Positions 16,401 to 25,049 of a stretch of 64,000 nucleotides of DNA are shown here, piece after piece. Source of the DNA: Gemmiger sp. An120 (GTDB lineage Bacteria; Bacillota; Clostridia; Oscillospirales; Ruminococcaceae); contig NZ_NFLN01000001.1 in assembly GCF_002160955.1 (NCBI RefSeq), forward strand, positions 186,001 to 250,000. Direction: 5' to 3'. Each line of letters opens with the position of its first letter. The first letter of the stretch is position 1. Under the pieces are notes generated by a model that worked only from the letters and a program-made list of their open reading frames with translations, had not been told where the DNA came from and did not search any database. Made by a program: the position numbers and the translations under genes.

Positions 16401-18017
16401 CGGTATTCCACGCCGGGCGTGTCCCTGATCTCGCCGCCGCCTCATCACGATATCTACTCCATCGAGGATCTGGCCCAGCTGATTTACGATCTGAAAAACG
16501 CCAACCGGGCCGCCCGCATCTCGGTCAAGCTGGTAAGCGAAGCCGGCGTAGGCACCGTAGCGGCCGGCGTGGCCAAGGCCGGCGCCCAGGTGGTGCTGAT
16601 CTCCGGCTGTGACGGCGGCACCGGCGCCGCGCCCCAGAGTTCCATCCACAACGCGGGCCTGCCCTGGGAGCTGGGCCTGGCGGAAGCCCACCAGACCCTG
16701 ATCCGGAACGGTCTGCGTTCCCGGGTGATTCTGGAAACCGACGGCAAGCTCATGAGCGGCCGGGACGTGGCCATCGCGGCCATGCTGGGCGCCGAGGAGT
16801 TCGGCTTTGCCACCGCGCCGCTGGTCACCATGGGCTGCGTGATGATGCGGGTGTGCAACCTGGATACCTGCCCCTGCGGCATCGCCACCCAGAATCCCAA
16901 GCTGCGGGCCTGTTTCGCGGGCAAGCCGGAATACGTGATGAACTTCATGCTCTTTGTGGCCCGGGAACTGCGGGAGATCATGGCCCGCCTGGGCGTGCGC
17001 ACGGTGGAGGAACTGGTAGGCCGTACCGACCTGCTGAAGGTCCGCGCCGAAACCACCGGCCGGGGCGGCGCGGTGGACCTGAGCCGCGTGCTGGCCAACC
17101 ACAGCCAGAGCGGCGCGGCCTGCCACTTCCGCGCTCAGGACGTGTTTGATTTCAAGCTGCAGAACACCCTGGACGAACGGGTTCTTCTGCCTGCCTTTGA
17201 CAAAGCGATGCAGGGCGGCCCCCGCCGGGTGCAGGTGCCGGTGTCCAGCACCGACCGGGCCTTCGGCGCAATTCTGGGCAGCGAGATCACCCGCCGCCTG
17301 GGGCATGATGCCCCCGCGGACACCTTCACGGTGGAGTGCGCCGGCGGCGGTGGCCAGTCCTTCGGCGCCTTTATCCCCAAGGGCCTTACCCTGCGGCTGG
17401 AAGGCGATTCCAACGACTACTTCGGCAAGGGCCTGTCCGGCGGCAGTCTGGCGGTCTATCCGCCCAAGGGCAGCCGGTTTGAGGCGGCCGACAATGTGAT
17501 CATCGGCAACGTGGCGTTGTACGGGGCCACCTCCGGCACGGCCTTTATCGCGGGCGCGGCCGGCGAGCGGTTCTGCGTGCGCAACTCCGGCGCGTCGGCG
17601 GTGGTGGAAGGCGTGGGCGACCACGGCTGCGAATACATGACCGGCGGCCGGGTGGTGGTGCTGGGCTCCACCGGCAAGAATTTCGCCGCCGGCATGAGCG
17701 GCGGCATTGCCTACGTGCTGGACGAAAAGCACGATTTCTACCTGCGGCTCAACAAAGAACTGGTTACCATGAGCACCGTTACCGAAAAGCACGATGCGGA
17801 GGAACTGCGCGGGCTGATCGAAGCCCATGTGCAGGCCACCGGCTCGGTACGGGGCGCGGCGATCCTGGCAGACTTCGACCATTGGCTGCCGCTTTTCAAA
17901 AAGGTGCTGCCCAACGACTACCGCCGCATGCTGGCTGCCATCGGCCGTTTTGAGGAAAAGGGCCTGACCCGGCAGCAGGCGGAACTGGAAGCATTCTACG
18001 CCGTGAGCGGCCGATGA
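13500..18017 (+). CDS. gltB: Glutamate synthase, large subunit
   Basis: 1505 residues, the usual length. It converts glutamine plus 2-oxoglutarate into two glutamates with the small subunit. The N-terminal Ntn amidotransferase starts at Cys17 (HDACGIG) after a 16-residue propeptide that must be removed. A central domain and the FMN-binding synthase domain follow (GAMSYGSISEEAHE, then the KPGEGGHLPGKKV loop and GCDGGTGAAP). Cysteines for the [3Fe-4S] cluster are in CVMMRVCNLDTCPCG. The C-terminal GXGXG beta-helix shows repeated G-x-x-G-x-x-x-G patterns. ATG at 13500 has GAGGGGG upstream. Cotranscribed with gltD, 15 bases downstream. The upstream hairpin suggests transcription attenuation. Confidence 0.97.
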   Translation: MDRKQTLYDPRFEHDACGIGAVVSIDGKKSHATVDDALRIVEKLEHRAGKDAAGETGDGVGILLQIPHAFFRRAAAECGVTLGEAGSYGVGMFFFPQDTLRASQARKMLEIIAEKEGVPVLGWRSVPVRPEILGKRALDCMPCIMQCFLRKPADVEPGLPFDKRLYLIRRTFEQSSVDTYVASMSSRTIVYKGMFLVQQLRGFYPDLSSPDCESAIALVHSRFSTNTNPSWERAHPNRMILHNGEINTIRGNADRMLAREETMTSPFVRQQREKVFPVINGEGSDSAMLDNTLEFLVMNGVELPLAVMITIPEPWRNDNTISREKRDFYQYYSTMMEPWDGPAAILFSDGELVGAVLDRNGLRPSRYYITDDNRLILSSEVGVLDIPPEHIVKKDRLRPGRMLLVDTRAGRLISDEECKARYASRSPYGEWLDMHLVQLSELPVPNKRPEHYTQQQRDRLYKAFGYTYEDVKSAILPMARTGGEATASMGADIPLAVLSDRHPLLFNYFKQQFAQVTNPPIDAIREQVVTDTHVYVGSDGNLLEEKPENCRVLQIENPILTAVDLMKIRAMQREGFSVATISLLYYKNTPLKRALDRLFVACDRAWRGGANILILSDRGVDENHLAIPSLLAVSAMEQYLVRTKKRTAVSIILESGEPRDVHQFATLLGYGARAIYPYLAHECIEELVDRGMLDKDVSTAIDDYNSAILHGIVKIAAKMGVSTLQSYQSSQIFEAIGIRQDVIDDYFTNTVSRVGGIGLEEIGEDVEYRHSHAFDPLGLGVDTTLDSVGRHKLRSGEDTEDHLYDPQTIIALREATQHSDYSRFKEYTARVDDEKRPHTLRGLLEFDFPAGGGIPLEEVEPETEIVKRFKTGAMSYGSISEEAHECMAIAMNRLGGKSNSGEGGEKPERLGTEQNSAIKQVASGRFGVTSEYLVSAREIQIKMAQGAKPGEGGHLPGKKVYPWIARTRYSTPGVSLISPPPHHDIYSIEDLAQLIYDLKNANRAARISVKLVSEAGVGTVAAGVAKAGAQVVLISGCDGGTGAAPQSSIHNAGLPWELGLAEAHQTLIRNGLRSRVILETDGKLMSGRDVAIAAMLGAEEFGFATAPLVTMGCVMMRVCNLDTCPCGIATQNPKLRACFAGKPEYVMNFMLFVARELREIMARLGVRTVEELVGRTDLLKVRAETTGRGGAVDLSRVLANHSQSGAACHFRAQDVFDFKLQNTLDERVLLPAFDKAMQGGPRRVQVPVSSTDRAFGAILGSEITRRLGHDAPADTFTVECAGGGGQSFGAFIPKGLTLRLEGDSNDYFGKGLSGGSLAVYPPKGSRFEAADNVIIGNVALYGATSGTAFIAGAAGERFCVRNSGASAVVEGVGDHGCEYMTGGRVVVLGSTGKNFAAGMSGGIAYVLDEKHDFYLRLNKELVTMSTVTEKHDAEELRGLIEAHVQATGSVRGAAILADFDHWLPLFKKVLPNDYRRMLAAIGRFEEKGLTRQQAELEAFYAVSGR

Positions 18018-18032
18018 GAGGAGAGGGGACAA

Positions 18033-19511
18033 ATGGGAAAGGCAACAGGCTTTCTGGAATATACGCGGTGCAACACCGCTTCACAGGACCCGCTGGAGCG
18101 TATCCGGCATTTCAATGAATTTCACCCGCCCCTCTCGGAGGAGCAGCGGCGGGAGCAGGGGGCCCGCTGCATGAACTGCGGCGTGCCGTTCTGCCAGTCC
18201 GGCATGGTGCTCAACGGGATGGCCACCGGCTGCCCGCTGCACAACCTGATCCCGGAATGGAACGACGGCATCTACACCGGCAACTGGGATCATGCGCTGG
18301 CCCGTCTGCTCAAGACCAACGATTTCCCCGAATTCACCGGCCGGGTCTGCCCGGCTTTGTGCGAGGCGGCCTGCACCTGCGGGCTCAACGGGGATCCGGT
18401 CACCGTGCGGGAAAACGAACTGGCGCTGATTGAGTACGGCTTTTCCGCCGGGCTCATGCAGCCCCGGCCGCCCGCTGTGCGCAGCGGCCGCCGGGTGGCG
18501 GTGGTGGGCAGCGGCCCCGCCGGTCTGGCCTGCGCCGACCGGCTGAACCACCGGGGCCACCAGGTCACCGTGCTGGAAAAGGCCGACCGTCCGGGCGGGC
18601 TGCTGATGTATGGCATCCCCAACATGAAACTGGATAAGTCGGTGGTGGAGCGCCGCATCCGCCTGATGGAGGCGGAAGGCGTTGCGTTCCGCACCGGCGT
18701 GGAGGTGGGCGCTGATCTGCCCGCCGCCGACCTGATGGCGGAGTACGACGCGGTGGTGCTCTGCGCCGGGGCGGGCAAGCCCCGGGATCTGGCGCTGCCC
18801 GGCCGGGATGCCAAGGGCATCCATTTTGCGGTGGACTTCCTCACCGCCGCCACCAGGGCGGTACTGGCCGGGAGCGAATCCGCCCTCTCCGCCCGCGGCA
18901 AGCGGGTGGTGGTGGTCGGCGGCGGCGACACCGGCAATGACTGTGTGGGCACCTGTCTGCGGCAGGGCTGCAAGTCGGTGATCCAGCTGGAGATGATGCC
19001 CAAGCTGCCGGATACCCGCGCGCCGGGCAACGAGTGGCCCCAGTGGCCCCGTGTCTGCAAAACCGACTACGGCCAGCAGGAGGCCATCGCTGTGTTCGGC
19101 GCCGATCCCCGGCTGTACCAGACCACGGTGCAGCAGTTTGTGCCCGATGCCCGGGGCCGCCTGAAAGAGATCGTAACCCTCCGGCTGCAGCCGGAAAAGG
19201 ACGAAGCCACCGGCCGCACCCGTATGGTGCCGGTGGAGGGCAGCGAAAGCACCATCAAGGCGGATATGGTGCTGATCGCGGCGGGTTTCCTGGGCCCGGC
19301 GGACAGCATTGCCGATGCGTTCGGCACCGCCCGTACCCCCCGCAGCACCGTTTCCACCGCGCCGGACGGCTATGCCACCAGCGTGGCGAAGGTGTTCTGC
19401 GCCGGGGATATGCGCCGGGGCCAGTCGCTGGTGGTGCATGCTATCGCGGAGGGCCGCGCCGCCGCCCGGGAAGTGGATCGATTCCTGATGGGCTACACCA
19501 ATATGCTGTAA
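18033..19511 (+). CDS. gltD: Glutamate synthase, small subunit
   Basis: 492 residues. It passes electrons from NAD(P)H through FAD and iron-sulfur clusters to the large subunit. The N-terminal cysteines CMNCGVPFC and [12 protein letters not shown] hold the clusters. The FAD site is [15 protein letters not shown] and the NAD(P)H site [15 protein letters not shown]. The C-terminal FAD motif ends in [17 protein letters not shown]. Full length. Follows gltB by 15 bases with GAGAGGGG as ribosome-binding site. Confidence 0.96.
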   Translation: MGKATGFLEYTRCNTASQDPLERIRHFNEFHPPLSEEQRREQGARCMNCGVPFCQSGMVLNGMATGCPLHNLIPEWNDGIYTGNWDHALARLLKTNDFPEFTGRVCPALCEAACTCGLNGDPVTVRENELALIEYGFSAGLMQPRPPAVRSGRRVAVVGSGPAGLACADRLNHRGHQVTVLEKADRPGGLLMYGIPNMKLDKSVVERRIRLMEAEGVAFRTGVEVGADLPAADLMAEYDAVVLCAGAGKPRDLALPGRDAKGIHFAVDFLTAATRAVLAGSESALSARGKRVVVVGGGDTGNDCVGTCLRQGCKSVIQLEMMPKLPDTRAPGNEWPQWPRVCKTDYGQQEAIAVFGADPRLYQTTVQQFVPDARGRLKEIVTLRLQPEKDEATGRTRMVPVEGSESTIKADMVLIAAGFLGPADSIADAFGTARTPRSTVSTAPDGYATSVAKVFCAGDMRRGQSLVVHAIAEGRAAAREVDRFLMGYTNML

Positions 19512-19516
19512 ACGAT

Positions 19517-19542
19517 AAGGGTGTGACCGCGGTCACGCCCTT
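19517..19542. terminator. Convergent terminator after gltD
   Basis: Twelve-base stem AAGGGTGTGACC / GGTCACGCCCTT with one wobble and a two-base loop. The T-run is weak on both sides; it lies between convergent gltD and the ArsC-like gene. Confidence 0.6.
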
Positions 19543-19550
19543 ACAGTTTG

Positions 19551-19895
19551 TTATTCCCAGCCCTGCCAGACCTCCGGGCAGTACCCCACGGTGGCCTGAC
19601 GGCCGTTGCGCACGATGGGGGTGCGCAGAAGCTGCTGGTTTTCATACAATTTGTCGGCCTTGGCTTCCTCCCCGGCCAGATACCGCAGCAGGGTCAGGGT
19701 GGCCTGATCCTTGGCCTTGGGATCGGTCAGGGCTTCCCATCCGCCTACGGCCCGGCAGACGTTGTCAAACTCGCCCCGGCTCATGGGCTTCTGTTTCAGG
19801 TCGATCATCTGGAACCGAACGCCCCGCTCCTTGAACCACCGCTGGGCTTTCTTGGTATCAAAACACTTGTTGGTGCCAAAAATCTGAATGTTCAT
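19551..19895 (-). CDS. ArsC/Spx-like thioredoxin-fold protein
   Basis: 114 residues of the arsenate reductase/Spx family. The N-terminal active-site region reads GTNKCFDTKKAQRWF, with one Cys (residue 11) at the ArsC position and no CxxC, so it is closer to the YffB/ArsC-like branch than to Spx. LLRTPIVRNGRQATVGY is the typical cis-Pro/Arg region. The start at 19893-19895 has GGGAGG upstream. No arsenic genes are nearby, so arsenate reduction is not supported by context; a general thiol role is as likely. Confidence 0.82.
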   Translation of the reverse strand: MNIQIFGTNKCFDTKKAQRWFKERGVRFQMIDLKQKPMSRGEFDNVCRAVGGWEALTDPKAKDQATLTLLRYLAGEEAKADKLYENQQLLRTPIVRNGRQATVGYCPEVWQGWE

Positions 19896-19985
19896 CGCTG
19901 CCTCCCGCTTGTGCCTTTTCTGCCAGTATACCGCGTCGGGCGCGATGGCGCAAGGGTGGCAGGATGGATTTTCCCCGCCCTTTTC

Positions 19986-20014
19986 TTGACAAGTTTCGGC
20001 TGTTTTTGTATAGT
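19986..20014 (+). promoter_or_regulatory. Promoter of the pot operon
   Basis: Consensus TTGACA (19986-19991), 17-base spacer, TATAGT (20009-20014). The leader to potA is about 90 bases. Confidence 0.78.
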
Positions 20015-20038
20015 ATACCTTAATAAATAATGGGCTAT

Positions 20039-20064
20039 GGGGGCGGCAAAGGCCCCCGCTTTTT
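20039..20064 (+). terminator. Terminator-like hairpin in the pot leader (candidate attenuator)
   Basis: GGGGGC (20039-20044) pairs with GCCCCC (20052-20057) around a short loop, followed by GC and five T residues (20060-20064). It lies between the promoter and the potA start, so it would stop transcription before the operon unless antiterminated. Confidence 0.6.
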
Positions 20065-20113
20065 GTGTTGCCCCGGCGGCACAAAACGGCCCGGTTCTGG
20101 GGGCGTGTGCAGA

Positions 20114-21157
20114 ATGGAACATCCGGTTGTTGTTTCCTTACAGGATATCGTGGTGGATTTTGACGGGGAACCGGTGCTTACCGGTCTCTCGCTGGATATT
20201 CACGACAAGGAATTTGTCACCTTTCTGGGGCCGTCCGGCTGCGGCAAAACCACAACGCTGCGGGTGATCGGCGGGTTTGTGCAGCCTAAAAGCGGCCGCG
20301 TGCTGTTCGACGGGCAGGATATCACCAACCTGCCCCCCTATAAGCGCCATGTGAATACGGTGTTCCAGAAATACGCCCTGTTCCCGCACCTGAATGTGTT
20401 CGAGAACGTGGCGTTCGGCCTGCGCCTGAAAAGCCGGGACGAAAAGGCCATCCGAAGCCAGGTGCTGCAGATGCTGGAGGTAGTGGGCCTTAAAGGGTTC
20501 GAGCGCCGCCGCGTTACCACCCTGTCCGGCGGTCAGCAGCAGCGGGTGGCCATTGCCCGCGGCCTGATCAACCGGCCCCGCGTCCTGCTGCTGGACGAGC
20601 CGCTGGGCGCGCTGGACCTCAAGCTGCGCAAGGAGATGCAGCTGGAACTCAAGCGGCTGCAGCAGGCGCTGGAGATCACCTTCATCTACGTGACCCACGA
20701 CCAGGAGGAAGCCCTTACCATGTCCGACACGGTGGTGGTCATGAACGGCGGCCTGATCCAGCAGATCGGCAGCCCGGAGGATATCTACAACGAGCCCACC
20801 AACGCCTTTGTGGCGGACTTCATCGGCGAGAGCAACATCCTCAACGGCGTCATGCACCGGGACTTCCTGGTGGAGTTTGCCGGCCGGGAATTCACCTGCG
20901 TGGACAAGGGCTTTGCCCCCAACCAGCTGGTGCAGGTGGTGGTGCGCCCGGAGGATATCCAGGTGGTGCCGGCCATTCAGGGCCAGCTCACCGGCGTGGT
21001 GCGGGATGTGATCTTCAAGGGTGTGCACTTTGAAATGCATGTGGAGCAGGGCGATTTCGAGTGGATCATCCATTCCACCCGCGCCAGCCAGCCCGGCGAG
21101 ATGATCGGCATGTGCATCGGGCCGGACGAGATCCACATCATGCCCCGGGAGGAATAA
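20114..21157 (+). CDS. potA: Spermidine/putrescine ABC transporter, ATPase
   Basis: 347 residues. Walker A GPSGCGKTTT, Q-loop FQKYALFPH, signature LSGGQQQR, Walker B VLLLDEP and H-loop VTHD are all present. The C-terminal ~110 residues form a TOBE-type regulatory domain (VRPEDIQVV). First gene of potABCD. The start MEHPVVVSL is preceded only by a weak G-rich site. Substrate assignment rests on the whole operon (PotD sequence and gene order). Confidence 0.93.
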   Translation: MEHPVVVSLQDIVVDFDGEPVLTGLSLDIHDKEFVTFLGPSGCGKTTTLRVIGGFVQPKSGRVLFDGQDITNLPPYKRHVNTVFQKYALFPHLNVFENVAFGLRLKSRDEKAIRSQVLQMLEVVGLKGFERRRVTTLSGGQQQRVAIARGLINRPRVLLLDEPLGALDLKLRKEMQLELKRLQQALEITFIYVTHDQEEALTMSDTVVVMNGGLIQQIGSPEDIYNEPTNAFVADFIGESNILNGVMHRDFLVEFAGREFTCVDKGFAPNQLVQVVVRPEDIQVVPAIQGQLTGVVRDVIFKGVHFEMHVEQGDFEWIIHSTRASQPGEMIGMCIGPDEIHIMPREE

Positions 21158-21160
21158 GCC

Positions 21161-22045
21161 ATGCGCCGAGATACACGTCTGGCCTATCCGTATGTGGTAT
21201 GGATGGTGATCTTCATCGCCGTGCCGCTGCTGATTGTGGCCTATTTTGCCTTTATCGACAAAGCCGGGCAGTTCACCCTGGACAATCTGCGCCAGATCGG
21301 GGAATACGCGCCGGTTTTCCTGCGCAGCCTGCTGCTGGCCGCCCGCGCCACCGTCATCTGTCTGGTGCTGGCGTTTCCGGCCGCCTGGTGGCTCAGCCGC
21401 CTGCGGGCCAACCACCAGCGCATCATGCTGATGCTGGTGATGCTGCCCATGTGGATGAACTTTCTGCTGCGCACCTACGCCTGGATGACCCTGCTGGAAA
21501 ACAACGGCCTGCTCAACCGGCTGTTCGGCGCGATGCACTTGTTTGACCTGGTCAACGGGATCAACGCCGCGCTCAACGGCCTGTTTGGCTGTTCGCTGCC
21601 TACCGGCATCACCTATTTCCCCATGATCAACACCTCCGGCGCGGTGGTGCTGGGCATGGTCTACAACTACCTGCCCTATATGATCCTGCCGCTCTATACC
21701 ATCATGGTCAAGATCGACAATTCCGAGATCGAAGCCGCGCAGGATCTGGGCGCCAACACCCGCAAGATCCTTACCCGGGTGCTGATCCCCATGTCCATGC
21801 CCGGTATCTCCACCGGCATCACCATGGTGTTTGTGCCCAGCGTGTCCACCTTTATTATCAGCCGGATGCTGGGCGGCGGCGGCAATATGCTGGTGGGCGA
21901 TCTGATCGAACTGCAGTTCCTGGGCAACAGCTACAACTATAACCTCGGCAGCGCCATGAGCCTGGTGCTTATGGTGATCGTGCTGCTCTGCATGGGGGTC
22001 ACCAACACCTCCGGCGGCGAGGACGGCATTGAGGGGGTGGTATGA
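21161..22045 (+). CDS. potB: Spermidine/putrescine ABC transporter, permease PotB
   Basis: 294 residues with about six membrane helices. The coupling EAA loop is EAAQDLGANTRKILTRVLIPMSMPG in part (EAAQDLGANTRKIL). Starts three bases after potA and its stop overlaps the potC start (ATGA), so translation is coupled. Confidence 0.93.
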   Translation: MRRDTRLAYPYVVWMVIFIAVPLLIVAYFAFIDKAGQFTLDNLRQIGEYAPVFLRSLLLAARATVICLVLAFPAAWWLSRLRANHQRIMLMLVMLPMWMNFLLRTYAWMTLLENNGLLNRLFGAMHLFDLVNGINAALNGLFGCSLPTGITYFPMINTSGAVVLGMVYNYLPYMILPLYTIMVKIDNSEIEAAQDLGANTRKILTRVLIPMSMPGISTGITMVFVPSVSTFIISRMLGGGGNMLVGDLIELQFLGNSYNYNLGSAMSLVLMVIVLLCMGVTNTSGGEDGIEGVV

Positions 22046-22908
22046 TGGGCAAACGGCATGGCAGCGCGCTGATGCGCGCCTATCTGGTCTTACTGTTCAG
22101 CTTCTTTTATCTGCCCATCGTGGTGCTGATGGTCTACAGCTTTAACGAAAGCAAAAGCCGCAGCAACTTCACCGGTTTTACCCTGAAATGGTACGAGAGC
22201 CTGTTCCACAACGACATGATCCTCAGCGCCCTGGGCCTGAGTCTGGCGCTGGCGCTGATCAGCGCGGTGATCGCCACGGTGGTGGGCACCATGGCGGCCA
22301 TCGGTATCAGCGGCATGGGGCGCAAAAGCCGCCTGATCATCAACAACGTCAGCTATATTCCGGTGGTCAATCCGGAGATCATCACCGGCGTCTCCCTGAT
22401 GCTGCTGTTTGTGGCCTGGAGCGGCGCTGCCGCCTGGTGGAACCAGAACGCCCCGGCGTTCCTGCGCTTTTTCCCGGAGGATGTGATCGGCTTCCCCAGT
22501 CTGCTGATCGCCCATATCTCGTTCTGCCTGCCCTACGTGATCTTCAACGTGGCCCCCAAACTGCGCCAGATGGATGTGCGCCTGTACGAGGCTGCGCTGG
22601 ATTTGGGCTGCAACCACCGGCAGGCATTCTTCAAGGTGGTGCTGCCGGAACTGGCCCCGGCCATCTTCTCGGCCTTTCTGATCAGCCTGACCTATTCCAT
22701 TGACGATTTCATCATTTCCTACTTTACCTGCGGCACGCTGCAAACGCTGCCCATCGCCATCTACAGCATGACCCGCAAAAAGGTCAGCCCGGAGATCAAC
22801 GCCCTGTCCACCATCATGTTCCTGGTGATTCTGGCCATCATCCTGATCTCCAACCTGGCGGACAGCCGCCGCGCCCGGTACAAGGCGGCGAAGAAGGAGG
22901 AAGTATGA
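22042..22908 (+). CDS. potC: Spermidine/putrescine ABC transporter, permease PotC
   Basis: 288 residues, six predicted membrane helices, EAA loop YEAALDLGCNHRQAFFKV, and the conserved SLTYSIDDFIISYF region of PotC. A second in-frame ATG at 22045 could also serve as start. The stop overlaps the potD start (ATGA). Confidence 0.93.
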   Translation: MMGKRHGSALMRAYLVLLFSFFYLPIVVLMVYSFNESKSRSNFTGFTLKWYESLFHNDMILSALGLSLALALISAVIATVVGTMAAIGISGMGRKSRLIINNVSYIPVVNPEIITGVSLMLLFVAWSGAAAWWNQNAPAFLRFFPEDVIGFPSLLIAHISFCLPYVIFNVAPKLRQMDVRLYEAALDLGCNHRQAFFKVVLPELAPAIFSAFLISLTYSIDDFIISYFTCGTLQTLPIAIYSMTRKKVSPEINALSTIMFLVILAIILISNLADSRRARYKAAKKEEV

Positions 22909-24143
22909 GCAAACGATTTGCGGCTGTGCTGGCCGCGGTGCTGGCAGCGTTCTGCCTGCCGCTTTCCGCTTTCGCGGCGGGGGAGAATACCCTCCCGGTC
23001 ACGGAGGATATTTCGGTATCCGCGGATTACGACTGGGACCGTCTGGCTGACCAGAACATTACCCTGAACGTCTACAACTGGGGCCAGTATATTTCCGACG
23101 GCACCGACGGCAGCGTGGATGTGCTCAGCGCTTTTGAGACCCTCACCGGTATCAAGCTGAACTACACCACCTTTGATACCAACGAAAGCCTCTACGCCAA
23201 GCTGAAAAGCGGCGGTGCCCGGTACGATGTGATCTTCCCCAGCGACTACATGGTGGGCAAGATGATTGCCGAGGACATGCTGGAACCGCTGGATTTTGCC
23301 AACATTCCCAACGCGGCCGATGTGGGCGACGCCTATCGGGGCCTGAGCTATGACCCGGACGATGCCTACTCGGTGCCCTATACCTGGGGCCTGGTGGGGC
23401 TTGTCTACAACACCACCATGGTGGAAGGGGAGCCGGACAGCTGGGATGCTTTGTGGGATCAGGCCTATTCCGGCCAGATCCTGATGTTCAACAACAGCCG
23501 GGACGCCTTTGCCATTGCAGCGCGGCGGCTGGGCATGAGTCTGAATCCCGCCAATGTGGAAGAGGTGGAGCAGATCGCCCAGGAACTCAAGGCCCAGAAA
23601 CCGCTGGTGCAGGCCTATGTAATGGACGAGATCTTTGACAAAATGGAGGGCGGCGAGGCTGCCTTTGCCCCCTATTACGCCGGCGATGCCCTGACCATGA
23701 TGGATGAAAATCCGGATCTGGGCTTTGTGATTCCCCAAGAGGGAACCAACCGGTTTGTGGACGCTATCTGCATCCCCAAGGGCTGTGCCGACAAAGAGGC
23801 GGCGGAGATCTTCATCAACTATCTCTGTGAGCCGGATGTGGGCCTGGCCAATATTGAATATCTGGGCTATTCCACCCCGCTGGATACGGTGTGGGAGCGC
23901 CTGGACGACGAGATCAAATACAGCCCCATTGCCTATCCTGACGAGAGTGTGCTGGCCAACACCGAGACCTTTGAGGTGCTGCCGGACGAGGTGAATGCCG
24001 CCATGGACAAGGCCTGGAGCAGCATGAAAAGCTACAGCGAAGACAGCGGCGAATCCATCCCTACCCTGCTGGGTCTGGCGGTGCTGGCGGTAGCCTGGAT
24101 CGCCTGGCGGCGCAGTGTGCGCCGCCGCCGCGACGAATACTGA
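22905..24143 (+). CDS. potD: Spermidine/putrescine-binding protein PotD with a C-terminal membrane anchor
   Basis: 412 residues. Binds polyamine outside and delivers it to PotBC. A signal peptide (about 1-24, ending LPLSAFA) has no lipobox cysteine, unlike most Gram-positive PotD lipoproteins. The binding-protein body runs from NVYNWGQYI to about residue 370 (FDTNESLYAKL, VPYTWGLVGLVYN, FINYLCEPDVGL). A tail then follows: a polar stretch, a hydrophobic helix (IPTLLGLAVLAVAWIAW) and a basic end (RRSVRRRRDEY). This looks like a stop-transfer anchor that replaces the lipid anchor. GGAGG lies upstream. Fourth gene of the pot operon. Confidence 0.9.
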   Translation: MSKRFAAVLAAVLAAFCLPLSAFAAGENTLPVTEDISVSADYDWDRLADQNITLNVYNWGQYISDGTDGSVDVLSAFETLTGIKLNYTTFDTNESLYAKLKSGGARYDVIFPSDYMVGKMIAEDMLEPLDFANIPNAADVGDAYRGLSYDPDDAYSVPYTWGLVGLVYNTTMVEGEPDSWDALWDQAYSGQILMFNNSRDAFAIAARRLGMSLNPANVEEVEQIAQELKAQKPLVQAYVMDEIFDKMEGGEAAFAPYYAGDALTMMDENPDLGFVIPQEGTNRFVDAICIPKGCADKEAAEIFINYLCEPDVGLANIEYLGYSTPLDTVWERLDDEIKYSPIAYPDESVLANTETFEVLPDEVNAAMDKAWSSMKSYSEDSGESIPTLLGLAVLAVAWIAWRRSVRRRRDEY

Positions 24144-24181
24144 TTCTGCGGCGCTGCCCATCGGAAAGGAGTGCTTGGAAG

Positions 24182-24913
24182 ATGGATTTTATCCCCAATT
24201 TTACCCGGTCGTTTTTTCTGTTCCGTCATGAGGCGGATTTCCAGGGGCGGATGCTGCCCGGTGCGCTGCTTCGCTTTGCCCAGCAGGTGGCTACCGACCA
24301 TTGCAACGCCATGGGCCTGACCGATGAGGTGTACGCCCGCACCCACACCGCTTTTCTGCTGGTGCGCCAGACGCTGGAATTCTACCGTGTGCCCCATGTG
24401 GACGAAACGCTGCGCTTTGTTACCCTGCCCGAAGCGCCCCAGCGGGCCACCTATAAGCGGATCACCCTGGTTTATGACGAGGCAGGGGAGGAGGTTGCCT
24501 GTGTGGACAGCCGCTGGGTTCTGGTGGATACCGAAAGCCGCCATATTCTGCGCAAAGCCCCGCCCGAAATGGAACTGGACTGGCCCGTACAGGTGGATCG
24601 TCAGCTGGAGGTAGGCCTGCCCGCCCGGCCGCAGGACATGGAACCGGCCGGAGAAGTGCTGGCCCGCTATACCCAGTGCGATATGAACGGGCATGTGAAC
24701 AACACCCGTTATGCCGATGTGGCCTGTGATGTGATCCCGGTGGAGGAGTGGCAGAATGCCGCGGTCCGCCGCATGACCATCCACTACCACAAGGAAATCC
24801 CCCTGGGGCAAAGCGCACCGTTGACCCGCGCCCGCATGGAGGACGGCAGCTGGCGCATCACCGGCTGGCGGCAAAACAAGCCCTGCTTTGATGTACAGCT
24901 GTGGCTGGGCTGA
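24182..24913 (+). CDS. Acyl-ACP thioesterase
   Basis: 243 residues, a double hot-dog protein of the acyl-ACP thioesterase (FatA/FatB-like) family. First hot-dog: about 1-130 (GRMLPGALLRFAQQVATDHC). Second: about 150-240 with YTQCDMNGHVNNTRYADV, which carries the conserved Asn and His of the active site. It would release free fatty acids from acyl carrier protein. It lies 38 bases after potD with a ribosome-binding site AAAGGAG and before the operon terminator, so it is probably cotranscribed with the polyamine genes, though a functional link is not evident. Confidence 0.85.
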   Translation: MDFIPNFTRSFFLFRHEADFQGRMLPGALLRFAQQVATDHCNAMGLTDEVYARTHTAFLLVRQTLEFYRVPHVDETLRFVTLPEAPQRATYKRITLVYDEAGEEVACVDSRWVLVDTESRHILRKAPPEMELDWPVQVDRQLEVGLPARPQDMEPAGEVLARYTQCDMNGHVNNTRYADVACDVIPVEEWQNAAVRRMTIHYHKEIPLGQSAPLTRARMEDGSWRITGWRQNKPCFDVQLWLG

Positions 24914-24941
24914 TCGCCGCCCGATCCGAAACAGAAAAAGT

Positions 24942-24985
24942 GGTCCCTTGCCCGGCAAATCTGCCCGGCAAGGGACCGTTTTTTT
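24942..24985 (+). terminator. Terminator of the pot/thioesterase operon
   Basis: A 16-base stem with one mismatch (arms 24942-24957 and 24962-24977) followed by a seven-T run (24979-24985). Confidence 0.92.
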
Positions 24986-25014
24986 GATTTTTGTAACTTT
25001 TTTGAAATAACCTA

Positions 25015-25043
25015 TTGACAAAGAGTATCAAAACGGTTACAAT
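25015..25043 (+). promoter_or_regulatory. Strong orphan promoter upstream of the small-RNA candidate
   Basis: TTGACA (25015-25020), 17-base spacer, TACAAT (25038-25043). Three copies of the heptamer GTTACAA or its complement flank it (24991-24997, 25036-25042, 25058-25064), one overlapping the -10. This may be an operator set. Confidence 0.78.
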
Positions 25044-25049
25044 TTAATT

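Noticed and set aside
13425-18032. A 1535-codon open frame on the strand opposite gltB
   Set aside because: It is the mirror of a GC-rich gene. gltB shows all family motifs, whereas the opposite frame is rich in His, Gln, Gly and Ala with no recognisable domain and no ribosome-binding site. The same applies to the long opposite frames of clpC, alr, lepA and the alpha-galactosidase.
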